From contig CANRPG010000147.1 of NCBI GenBank assembly GCA_947632425.1, positions 1 through 5,181 of the forward strand: DNA of 5,181 nucleotides, given 5' to 3'. The position numbers and the translations under genes are program-made. Source of the DNA: an uncultured Clostridia bacterium (GTDB lineage: Bacteria > Bacillota > Clostridia > Oscillospirales > Ruminococcaceae). This document shows, in pieces, positions 1 through 4,877 of the stretch. The notes beneath the pieces are model-generated. The model made no database searches and had not been told where the DNA came from. It saw nothing but the letters and a program-made list of their open reading frames with translations. Every line of letters begins with the position of its first letter. Within the stretch, counting starts at the first letter, position 1.

Positions 1-1
1 T

Positions 2-376
2 TGCGGAATACTGGCAGGCCCTTACGCGGCAGGCATTGCAGGCGCACTTGCACCTTTGGCTTCTTTCCTGATGACGGGTATGCCTGCGAAAGTTATGCTG
101 CCGTTTATGATGATAGAGCTTGCGGCATACGGCGTTTCGGCAGGTCTGCTTGGCAAAACAAAGCTGCCTACGCTTGCGTCTGTATTTTCTGCACAGGTAA
201 TAGGCAGGGCTGTAAGGGCTCTGGCAATACTTTTCGTATTCTATATAGTAGGCAGCAAGGCTGTTGCACCTGCTGTAATACTTAAAAGCATACCGACGGG
301 AATTGCAGGCATAGTTTTGCAGCTGGTTTCAATTCCGCTGATAACCTGGGCGGTAAGGCGCAAAGAAAATGACTGA
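2..376 (+). CDS. ECF-type transporter S component-like membrane protein, C-terminal part (5' end outside window)
   Basis: The frame is open from base 2, so the true start lies upstream; 124 residues are visible. They are strongly hydrophobic, with about four membrane segments (roughly residues 3-25, 31-52, 62-88 and 96-118) and a charged tail (RRKEND). Small-residue-rich stretches such as GPYAAGIAGALAP, the TGMP turn and the following LPFMMIELAAYGVSAGLL resemble substrate-binding S components of energy-coupling factor vitamin or micronutrient transporters (the family grouped as ECF_trnsprt in Pfam). These proteins capture a substrate in the membrane and pass it to a shared EcfA/EcfT module. 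The substrate cannot be told from this fragment, and no ATPase or EcfT gene is visible. The stop overlaps the next gene by 8 bp (ATGACTGA), which suggests co-translation. An internal TTG at 56 is not needed as a start. Another small polytopic membrane protein is the main alternative. Confidence 0.62.
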   Translation, partial: CGILAGPYAAGIAGALAPLASFLMTGMPAKVMLPFMMIELAAYGVSAGLLGKTKLPTLASVFSAQVIGRAVRALAILFVFYIVGSKAVAPAVILKSIPTGIAGIVLQLVSIPLITWAVRRKEND

Positions 377-806
377 GGCTCTGCAAAAAGCAAAGGACAT
401 ACTTCTCTCTGATGATTCACTTACCTGCGCTGCCTGCGGCGAAGATGTGTTCACCAGCCGTGAGCGCGGTGTTAAGCCGCTTTTGCAGCTGTATGAAAGC
501 AAAAAAGACTACTCAAATTACAGCTTTGCAGACAAGGTGATAGGCAAGGCGGCGGCGTTTATGTATGTTCTTTTGAATGTTAAAGAGATCTACTGCGTTA
601 CGGTAAGCGAGCTTGCCGCCAAGGTACTTGACGAGCACAGAATAATATTTTACTGTGAAAATAATGTCCCTGCAATAAAAAACCGCAGAGGCGACGGATT
701 TTGCCCTATGGAGACGGCTGTAAAAGACATCTCTCAGCCGAAAGAGGCATATGAAGCTATTGTAAAAAGGCTGGCAGAGATGCGCGGCGGTGAGACACGT
801 GACTGA
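369..806 (+). CDS. DUF1893 family protein (TM1506-like)
   Basis: This is a complete 145-residue soluble protein, close to the usual length of DUF1893. The family-like segments are the block around residues 53-63 (FADKVIGKAAA), the IIFYCENNVPAIKNR stretch near 92-106 and the CPMETAV motif at 112-118. From family knowledge, DUF1893 has a cytidine-deaminase-like fold, known from a Thermotoga structure, but no established activity. The usual zinc-binding HxE/PCxxC deaminase signature is not evident here. The ATG overlaps the stop of the upstream membrane gene (ATGACTGA) and only a weak AAGG lies upstream, so translation is probably coupled. The gene end overlaps the radC-like start. The pairing with an S component hints at a role linked to the imported compound; that is inference. 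A C20-x2-C23 pair is present but may not bind metal. Confidence 0.75.
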   Translation: MTEALQKAKDILLSDDSLTCAACGEDVFTSRERGVKPLLQLYESKKDYSNYSFADKVIGKAAAFMYVLLNVKEIYCVTVSELAAKVLDEHRIIFYCENNVPAIKNRRGDGFCPMETAVKDISQPKEAYEAIVKRLAEMRGGETRD

Positions 807-1533
807 CGAAAAGGCAAACTGTCACGCAGGGCACAGGCAGCGGATAAGAGAGCGGCTGGCGGAAACGGGGCTGCACGGATTTTCGGAGCATGAAATACTG
901 GAATTTCTGCTTTTCTACACGATACCGCGGCGCAACACAAACGAGCTTGCTCACGCACTTATAGCGCGGTTCGGCAGCCTTTACGGCATATCGCAGGCAA
1001 GCATATACGAGATATGTCAGGTGAAAGGAATATCGCGCAAAAGTGCGGCGTTCATAAAATACCTGCCGCAGCTCTCGCAGCAGCTTACGGCGGCAGACCT
1101 GCGCCCGGTGATGTCAAACGTTCAGACGGTGCTGAAGATAGTAAAGAAGCACTTTGAGACCCTGGATTGCGGCTGCATGATCGCGTTTTGCCTGACGTCC
1201 TCGCTAAGGCTTGTGGAGACGGTCAAGGTCTGCGACAGCGAGCCGTTCAAAGAGATAGTCTCGCCTGCAAATATTGTCAGATGCCTTGCGGCAAACGAAT
1301 GCAGTGATATAATTCTTGCGCACAAGACCGACAAGGCAGATCTTCTGCCAAACAACAAAGAGATATCGGCGCTTAAAGAGCTGTACAAACTTTTGGACAA
1401 ACTGAATATACGGTATCGCGATCACATCGTTGTTTCAAGCTGCAATATAGCTCTGTCGCTTTGCGATACCGGAATATTTGAGCTTGTAAAACAAGGCGCC
1501 GACAAACACATAATAACGCGGTCGCGTTGGTAA
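790..1533 (+). CDS. radC: RadC-family (UPF0758) JAB-domain protein with degenerate metal site
   Basis: The 247 residues follow the RadC layout. The N-terminal helix-hairpin-helix part covers about 15-100, with HEILEFLLFYTIPRRNTNELA (34-54), the RFGSL block (60-64) and VKGISRKSAAFIK (78-90). A C-terminal JAB/MPN domain covers about 107-240 and keeps the conserved DHIVV block at 211-215. RadC proteins were once linked to DNA repair, but their true role is unclear. In typical members the domain binds zinc through an early Glu and an HxHPSG-x8-D motif. Here that stretch reads AHKTDKADLLPNN (177-189): the first His is kept, the second is Thr and the HPSG is gone, so peptidase or nuclease activity is doubtful. 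Two starts are possible: GTG 790, or GTG 799 preceded by GGTGAG and overlapping the DUF1893 stop (GTGACTGA). The gene ends just before a terminator. Confidence 0.85.
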   Translation: MRHVTDEKANCHAGHRQRIRERLAETGLHGFSEHEILEFLLFYTIPRRNTNELAHALIARFGSLYGISQASIYEICQVKGISRKSAAFIKYLPQLSQQLTAADLRPVMSNVQTVLKIVKKHFETLDCGCMIAFCLTSSLRLVETVKVCDSEPFKEIVSPANIVRCLAANECSDIILAHKTDKADLLPNNKEISALKELYKLLDKLNIRYRDHIVVSSCNIALSLCDTGIFELVKQGADKHIITRSRW

Positions 1534-1569
1534 AAAGCAGCGGAAACCACCGAGGTCTCCGCTGTTTTT
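1532..1569. terminator. Shared bidirectional terminator between converging radC and flavoprotein genes
   Basis: A 7-bp stem (CAGCGGA at 1538-1544 with TCCGCTG at 1558-1564) is flanked by an A run on the left and TTTTT on the right. A plus-strand transcript ends in U's and so does a minus-strand transcript. The hairpin starts right after the radC stop, and its right flank runs into the stop codon of the minus-strand flavoprotein, so it serves both. Confidence 0.8.
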
Positions 1570-2122
1570 ATGCGCCAAGAAATCCGGCAAGGCGCTTTAT
1601 TTCGCTCTTTATTCGTATGTTTTCAGCCGCCGATGTTTTGTCTGTACCGAGACAGCAAACGGGCGGAGCTATATTCTTTACACCGAACATTAAAAACACA
1701 TCTTTAAGCGTATCAAACGCCTTTTGCGCGCCTGTAGTATCGCCGCTGCCGCCTGTGAGTATCACGCCGCCTTTGCGAATATTCAGATGAGGTGTTATAC
1801 CGTGAAATCTTCTTTGCGAAAAATACACCTGCGCTCTGCTGCAAACGTCAAGCAGCCTGCCTGTGGGCTGAGAAAAATACAGCGGCGTTGCTATGACCAG
1901 ATCATCGCACTTTTCGGCGTATTCATACACCTTTTGCATACCGTCGTTTATCGCGCAGCTATCGCTTTTGCGGCAGGCGCGGCAGTCAACACACGGCGAG
2001 ATATTTTCATGATAGCAATCAACTATCATATGCTCGCCGCCAAGGCTTTCAAGAAGCATATTCAAAAGATAAGCCGTATCCCCTGCCCTGCGCGGAGAGC
2101 CAAAAAGCACAAGAGTTTTCAT
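1568..2122 (-). CDS. Flavodoxin-family / iron-sulfur flavoprotein-like NAD(P)H-dependent oxidoreductase
   Basis: The protein is 184 residues from the ATG at 2122. It starts with the flavodoxin-like beta strand and FMN phosphate loop (MKTLVLFGSPRRAGDT, 1-16). A compact Cys cluster, C44-x2-C47-x2-C50-x5-C56, matches the spacing of the [4Fe-4S] motif of Isf-type iron-sulfur flavoproteins. The flavin-contact strands TPLYFSQPTGRLLD (79-92) and the LTGGSGDT loop follow. Such proteins bind FMN and shuttle electrons in anaerobes, and the electron donor and acceptor are usually unknown. The ATG at 2122 is preferred because GGTGA lies a few bases upstream; a TTG at 2137 would add five unconvincing residues. 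The gene follows the HPt gene on the same strand, but a terminator-like hairpin sits between them, leaving about a dozen bases before the ATG. It converges on radC and shares its terminator. Confidence 0.86.
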   Translation of the reverse strand: MKTLVLFGSPRRAGDTAYLLNMLLESLGGEHMIVDCYHENISPCVDCRACRKSDSCAINDGMQKVYEYAEKCDDLVIATPLYFSQPTGRLLDVCSRAQVYFSQRRFHGITPHLNIRKGGVILTGGSGDTTGAQKAFDTLKDVFLMFGVKNIAPPVCCLGTDKTSAAENIRIKSEIKRLAGFLGA

Positions 2123-2135
2123 AACTTCACCACAC

Positions 2136-2161
2136 AAAAAAGCCGCAGAATATTCCGCGGC
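2136..2161 (-). terminator. Terminator-like hairpin between HPt and flavoprotein genes
   Basis: On the minus strand GCCGC (2161-2157) pairs with GCGGC (2146-2142), extended by a partly paired GAATATTC core and followed by six T's (2141-2136). It lies only 9 bp after the HPt stop and about 14 bp before the flavoprotein ATG. It should end most transcripts of the signalling operon, or act as an attenuator for the flavoprotein gene. Confidence 0.7.
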
Positions 2162-2169
2162 AATTTTTA

Positions 2170-2520
2170 TTATTCATCGACCTTTTTTAGCGCCGCAACG
2201 GTCATCTCATAGTCGCGGACAACATTTTCATAAAGCGAAACATCTTCAAGCGGTTTGCCGCCCCTGAGAGCCTCGCACAGGTCATGCGACGACTGATAAA
2301 GCGTTGTAAAGCTAAGGTTCTGACTTACGCCCTTTATGGTGTGCGCCGCTCTGAAAGCCTCATCGTAATTCTTAGCCTCCAGCGATGTTTTAAGCAGCTC
2401 AAAACTCGGGTCGTCAAGAAAGCGAAGGGCAAATTTCTTCACTCTCTCCTCTTTCATCATTCTTGCAAGCACATCGGCAAAGTCTGCACCCATTTGCGCG
2501 TAACATTCCTGTATGTTCAT
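2170..2520 (-). CDS. HPt (histidine phosphotransfer) domain protein
   Basis: This is a 116-residue single-domain protein. The signature AAHTIKGVSQNL places the phospho-accepting histidine at H60, followed by the conserved K63-G64 and a helical second half. HPt proteins relay phosphate between hybrid kinases and response regulators, or act as a phosphate sink. They have no kinase activity of their own. The start is the ATG at 2520, which overlaps the stop of the upstream regulator gene (ATGA) and has GGAG about 7 nt before it. A longer reading upstream is just the other frame of that gene. The overlap implies coupled translation and equal supply, so the natural partner is the REC domain of the neighbour. 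No sensor kinase is present in the window, so the phosphate source lies elsewhere. A terminator-like hairpin follows the stop. Confidence 0.88.
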   Translation of the reverse strand: MNIQECYAQMGADFADVLARMMKEERVKKFALRFLDDPSFELLKTSLEAKNYDEAFRAAHTIKGVSQNLSFTTLYQSSHDLCEALRGGKPLEDVSLYENVVRDYEMTVAALKKVDE

Positions 2521-4034
2521 AAATTTACTCCTTCTGCTGTTTGTGGATTTATAAGCCTTATTATACCGACTGTTCCCGTCAGCGAACCGTCGCTCCAGAG
2601 TGTACGGAAGATTATCCTCCAGAACTTGTTGCCGCTTTCCAGGTCGCACTGACCGTCGGTAGCATCTGCGGTGGTCTTGAATATCTCGTCCTCGAGCTTT
2701 TTATGCGTTTCAATGCCCATTGCATCGAGCAGTTTGCTGTTGCTGGCAGGCGACATTATGGTTTTCTCAACGCCCAGAAGCTGCGCGCTCTTATCCGAGA
2801 AAATCAGCATATCGGTCTTTGTTATATACTCAAAAATAAGATCGCTGCCGTAGACGTTATAAAACTCGTTCTTTGCCCTCTCGTATATAAGGCTCTGCGA
2901 GAGCAGGTCGCTGCGTGAGATGTTCTTGTTTTCAAGTATCTCCTGCGCTATCAGCCGCGATTCCGACTTGCCTATCTCCTCTATCATATCTTTAGAGAGC
3001 TCCGACTTTATCATTTCAGCCGAATCTACCAGACATTCCATGAGCAGTGGGTTGAACACGCCGCACTCATTATTGAGTATCATTTCAACAGCTTTTTCAT
3101 GCGTGAAGGCTTTTTTATAGCACCTCTCGCTGGTCAGCGCGTCGTAGACATCTGCAACTGCCACCACCTGCGCCGAAATAGGTATCTCGTCGCCTTTAAG
3201 ACCGTCGGGGTATCCTCTGCCGTCAAAACGTTCGTGGTGCCAGCGGCATATTTCAAACACCGAGCGCACAAGCGGTTCATCTTTATAGATAGGAAGCTGA
3301 TTTACAAGGTCTCCGCCAGCCGCCGAGTGCGTTTTCATAATGGCGTACTCTTCGTCGGTAAGTCTGCCGGGCTTATTAAGTATGGAATCGGGTATAGATA
3401 TTTTGCCTATATCGTGCAGCGCCGAGGCGTTTGCTATCATTGCTTTTGTAGACTTCGTAAGCGCGTATTTGTCGGTCTTTTGCGTAAGGCAGTCGAGCAG
3501 TATCTCTGTTATCCTGCGCACGTGCAGAACGTGCAGACCGCTCTCACCGTTACGAAACTCAACAATATGGCTGAGGATATTTATCAGCATTTCGCTGTTC
3601 TTTTCTTTTTCCTCTACCTGCTCTTCAACGGTCTCGATGAGCTTTTTCTGCTTTGAATACAGCATGATAGTATTTATAACTCTTCTGCGTACTATCATCA
3701 TATTGAACGGGCGCGGTATATAGTCGGTTGCGCCCAGCCTGTAGGCGTGCTCCATGCTCTCGGGCGAGCTTTCGGAAGATATCATGATAACGGGAAGGTC
3801 CTCGATGATCCTCAGCTTGTTCATGACCTTCAGCACCTGAAAGCCGTCGACCTCGGGCATAAATATGTCAAGCAGCACCAGCGAAAATGTGCTTCCCTGA
3901 TTTGATATCACCGCGATAGCTTCCTTGCCGTCGGCGCACTGATACACGTCAAAGTCGTCCTCCAGCATATCTATAAGAAGCTCTCTGTTCGCCTCGTTAT
4001 CGTCAACAATAAGTATTTTATGTTTTTCAGACAT
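2517..4034 (-). CDS. Response regulator with REC, HD-GYP and C-terminal PAS-like domain (predicted c-di-GMP phosphodiesterase)
   Basis: 505 residues. The REC domain (about 5-122) has acidic D11 and D12, phospho-acceptor D56 and S86; the usual KPF lysine is Arg (R108-P109-F110). A short charged coiled-coil-like linker (127-148) leads into the HD-GYP domain (about 150-345). All expected metal ligands are visible: E164-x3-H168, H207-D208 (HDIGK), H236, H266-H267, the GYP triad 274-276, and D295 (VADVYDALTS). This predicts an active phosphodiesterase that opens cyclic di-GMP, probably with the trinuclear metal site that includes the Glu. Residues about 385-500 look like a PAS fold, rarer at this end; that part is less certain. 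The ATG at 4034 has a strong GGAGGAGA upstream. A perfect consensus promoter lies about 115 bp before it, and the HPt gene overlaps its stop. The likely role is control of c-di-GMP-dependent attachment or motility by a phosphorelay. Confidence 0.93.
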   Translation of the reverse strand: MSEKHKILIVDDNEANRELLIDMLEDDFDVYQCADGKEAIAVISNQGSTFSLVLLDIFMPEVDGFQVLKVMNKLRIIEDLPVIMISSESSPESMEHAYRLGATDYIPRPFNMMIVRRRVINTIMLYSKQKKLIETVEEQVEEKEKNSEMLINILSHIVEFRNGESGLHVLHVRRITEILLDCLTQKTDKYALTKSTKAMIANASALHDIGKISIPDSILNKPGRLTDEEYAIMKTHSAAGGDLVNQLPIYKDEPLVRSVFEICRWHHERFDGRGYPDGLKGDEIPISAQVVAVADVYDALTSERCYKKAFTHEKAVEMILNNECGVFNPLLMECLVDSAEMIKSELSKDMIEEIGKSESRLIAQEILENKNISRSDLLSQSLIYERAKNEFYNVYGSDLIFEYITKTDMLIFSDKSAQLLGVEKTIMSPASNSKLLDAMGIETHKKLEDEIFKTTADATDGQCDLESGNKFWRIIFRTLWSDGSLTGTVGIIRLINPQTAEGVNL

Positions 4035-4146
4035 AGCATCTCCTCCATTAAAAAAGATGTAATGACCTGTAATAATGCAAGCCGCGTATGCCTTTTAACA
4101 AGCCTTGTTTTTTCTATATTATGACATGAAAAGACCATACATATAT

Positions 4147-4175
4147 ATTATAACGCAATTTTGCCCGATTGTCAA
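4147..4175 (-). promoter_or_regulatory. Consensus sigma-A promoter of the REC-HD-GYP/HPt operon
   Basis: On the minus strand a perfect TTGACA (4175-4170) and a perfect TATAAT (4152-4147) are separated by 17 bp. Transcription should start near 4140, giving a leader of about 105 nt. The leader contains a 13-nt hyphenated palindrome (AACAAGCCTTGTT, 4097-4109). I see no c-di-GMP riboswitch consensus in it. The promoter is divergent from the antitoxin-RNA promoter, with 37 bp between the two -35 boxes. Confidence 0.9.
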
Positions 4176-4212
4176 CCACACAAGCGAAAAAAGCCGCAGT
4201 GCAAAAAAATGC

Positions 4213-4241
4213 TTGACAAAAATTTTTTTGCGGTGTATAAT
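4213..4241 (+). promoter_or_regulatory. Consensus promoter of the plus-strand small RNA
   Basis: TTGACA (4213-4218), a 17-bp spacer containing an A/T run, and TATAAT (4236-4241) are all perfect consensus. The start should lie near 4248. No protein-coding frame follows, so this strong promoter must make a non-coding RNA. Confidence 0.9.
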
Positions 4242-4257
4242 ATAAATAGAAAAAGGA

Positions 4258-4288
4258 GTGCCGGCTGGTACGATAGCGGCTAGCTCCC
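4258..4288 (+). repeat. 5' repeat, copy in the antitoxin RNA
   Basis: The blocks GTGCCGGC (4258-4265), GGTACGA (4267-4273), TAGCGGCTA (4274-4282) and CCC (4286-4288) recur in the same order at the 5' end of the opposing minus-strand RNA. Relative to that copy this one lacks a 7-nt insert between blocks two and three. Each block is itself palindromic or nearly so. The RNA can fold into a small bulged hairpin, GCCG/CGGC plus CT/AG. Confidence 0.85.
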
Positions 4289-4300
4289 AGAATTTTGCTT

Positions 4301-4344
4301 AAAAAATAATCGCATCATCTTGGAAACGTGTGCGGTTATTTTTT
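4301..4344. terminator. Bidirectional terminator shared by the two converging small RNAs
   Basis: The left arm 4301-4314 and the right arm 4331-4344 pair over 14 positions, with one G-U in the plus-strand RNA (A-C mismatch in the minus-strand RNA), around a 16-nt loop. The stem ends in A6 on one side and T6 on the other, so both RNAs end in U runs here. The toxin stop codon lies within the stem. Confidence 0.88.
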
Positions 4345-4416
4345 GTTGTTTTTATTGATAATATCATCGATAAGTATCAATATAACAATTATCAATATCA
4401 ATGTGATATTATCCAT
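4336..4416 (-). CDS. 26-residue hydrophobic peptide, predicted type I toxin (Fst-like)
   Basis: The peptide opens MDNIT. Residues 6-16 are all Leu, Ile or Val, then come D17-D18-I-I and a polar basic tail ending NKNNKK. This is the shape of small membrane toxins of type I toxin-antitoxin systems: one membrane helix and a charged end, acting on the cytoplasmic membrane. At 26 residues it is shorter than Fst (about 33) but in the range of ShoB or TisB. A near-perfect ribosome binding site (GGGGGTGAT) sits 4 nt before the ATG, a consensus promoter lies about 85 bp upstream, and the stop falls inside the terminator. The opposing small RNA and shared 5' repeats support the call. I do not recognise the exact sequence. 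A chance low-complexity frame is the alternative, but the strong expression signals argue against it. Confidence 0.72.
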   Translation of the reverse strand: MDNITLILIIVILILIDDIINKNNKK

Positions 4417-4421
4417 TGACA

Positions 4422-4456
4422 TCACCCCCAATCTTCCTCGGACAGAGGAGAGGTGA
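4422..4456 (-). promoter_or_regulatory. Hairpin sequestering the toxin ribosome binding site
   Basis: In the toxin mRNA UCACCUC (4456-4450) pairs with GGGGUGA (4428-4422), which is the ribosome binding site itself. The stem continues after a 6-nt bulge as UCCUC (4449-4445) with GAGGA (4439-4435) around the loop UGUCC. About 12 bp in total would mask the site. Type I toxin mRNAs commonly hide their ribosome binding site this way, so translation depends on refolding or processing. Confidence 0.7.
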
Positions 4457-4495
4457 GGGAAATAGCCGCTACCGTTTTTCGTACCTTGCCGGCAC
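4457..4495 (-). repeat. 5' repeat, copy in the toxin mRNA
   Basis: On the minus strand GTGCCGGC (4495-4488), GGTACGA (4485-4479), TAGCGGCTA (4471-4463) and CCC (4459-4457) repeat the antitoxin blocks in the same order, with a 7-nt insert (AAAACGG) before the third. The first base is about where transcription should begin. On DNA the two copies form an inverted pair framing the cassette. Confidence 0.85.
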
Positions 4496-4501
4496 AAGTA
4501 T

Positions 4502-4531
4502 ATTATAGCATATCATGTCGGTAAATGTCAA
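4502..4531 (-). promoter_or_regulatory. Consensus promoter of the toxin mRNA
   Basis: On the minus strand a perfect TTGACA (4531-4526) and a perfect TATAAT (4507-4502) are separated by 18 bp. The start should be near G4495, giving an mRNA of about 195 nt to the shared terminator, with an 80-nt leader. Confidence 0.88.
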
Positions 4532-4541
4532 GCAGCGAGGT

Positions 4542-4566
4542 GTGCTGCAGCACGAAAAATAGCGGC
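4542..4566 (+). repeat. Palindrome and degenerate third copy of the cassette 5' motif
   Basis: GTGCTGCAGCAC (4542-4553) is a perfect 12-bp palindrome. It overlaps ACGAAAAATAGCGGC (4552-4566), which resembles the toxin leader (ACGAAAAACGGTAGCGGC) and antitoxin leader (ACGATAGCGGC). The order GTGC, ACGA, TAGCGGC is kept, in the orientation of the antitoxin RNA. No promoter precedes it on the plus strand. Confidence 0.45.
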
Positions 4567-4570
4567 GACG

Positions 4571-4593
4571 TGTGATTATTTTACGAAAAAGAT
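4571..4593 (+). repeat. 23-nt direct repeat, copy 1
   Basis: The sequence from TGTGATTATTTTACG to AAAAAGAT matches 4855-4877 at 21 of 23 positions, 284 bp apart in the same direction. No role is known to me. Confidence 0.6.
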
Positions 4594-4801
4594 GATACGT
4601 GAAGGCAGCTTAGCCGTCGTGAGTGCGTTTACAAGCGAACAGGATAAGCAAGCGTGACTTGTTTTGGAAAGTTGGAAAGTGTAAGCGATAGAAGTGAGTG
4701 AGAGGTGACTTTTCCACAAGTATAAAAGAAAAGTCGCCGCGAGTGATACGAAATCCGCGGCATGATATGGTGAATTTAATATAGTTGTTATTCACGGGCG
4801 C

Positions 4802-4829
4802 AAAAAAGGGACACATCGCTCTGTGTCCC
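4802..4829 (-). terminator. Minus-strand rho-independent terminator without a visible gene
   Basis: GGGACACA (4808-4815) and TGTGTCCC (4822-4829) form a perfect 8-bp stem with a 6-nt loop. On the minus strand it is followed by six T's (4807-4802). No gene or promoter is evident upstream on the minus strand before the tRNA fragment's own terminator, so it may belong to an unrecognised small RNA or be a remnant. Confidence 0.75.
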
Positions 4830-4854
4830 GAAATTGGGTGCAACGTCACGCTGC

Positions 4855-4877
4855 TGTGACTATTTAACGAAAAAGAT
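4855..4877 (+). repeat. 23-nt direct repeat, copy 2
   Basis: This is the partner of 4571-4593, with two mismatches (C for T and A for T). It follows directly after a small hairpin (GTCAC/GTGAC, 4845-4860) whose right arm overlaps the repeat. Confidence 0.6.

Larger units (their letters stand above)
4248..4350 (+). ncRNA. Small non-coding RNA, predicted antitoxin of a type I toxin-antitoxin locus
   Basis: The roughly 100-nt transcript is bounded by a perfect promoter and a 14-bp rho-independent terminator. It has no ATG frame. An AAAAAGGAG near its 5' end resembles a ribosome binding site but has no start codon at a usable distance. Its 5' part (4258-4288) repeats the 5' end of the opposing toxin mRNA. 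Its 3' part (about 4301-4350) is fully complementary to the toxin's last codons, stop and terminator. The terminator loop contains CUUG, which fits the YUNR U-turn pattern often used to start kissing between antisense RNAs. By analogy with RNA II of the pAD1 par locus it should bind the toxin mRNA and block translation. The layout is seen in the sequence; the function is inferred. Confidence 0.72.

Noticed and set aside
1..285. 94-residue plus-strand frame at the left edge
   Set aside because: Rich in Cys and Arg, and a shadow of the membrane protein frame, which is open from base 2 to 376 with proper hydrophobic segments.
2521..2649. N-terminal extension of the HPt protein
   Set aside because: It would overlap the C-terminus of the HD-GYP gene in another frame. 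The ATG at 2520 has GGAG and the ATGA junction.
4035..4146. Cyclic di-GMP riboswitch in the leader of the HD-GYP gene
   Set aside because: I looked because of the c-di-GMP link, but the conserved core motifs are not seen; only a short palindrome is present.
4250..4300. Coding start in the plus-strand small RNA after AAAAAGGAG
   Set aside because: The nearest GTG overlaps the ribosome-binding-like sequence and no ATG follows before the terminator.
4592..4657. Plus-strand 21-residue frame starting ATGATACGTGAAGGC
   Set aside because: No usable ribosome binding site and no promoter. It lies in repeat-rich DNA and partly overlaps the 23-nt repeat, so a chance frame or gene debris is more likely.
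4610..4849. Minus-strand 79-residue frame
   Set aside because: It runs straight through the 4802-4829 terminator, has no good ribosome binding site and has no family-like features.
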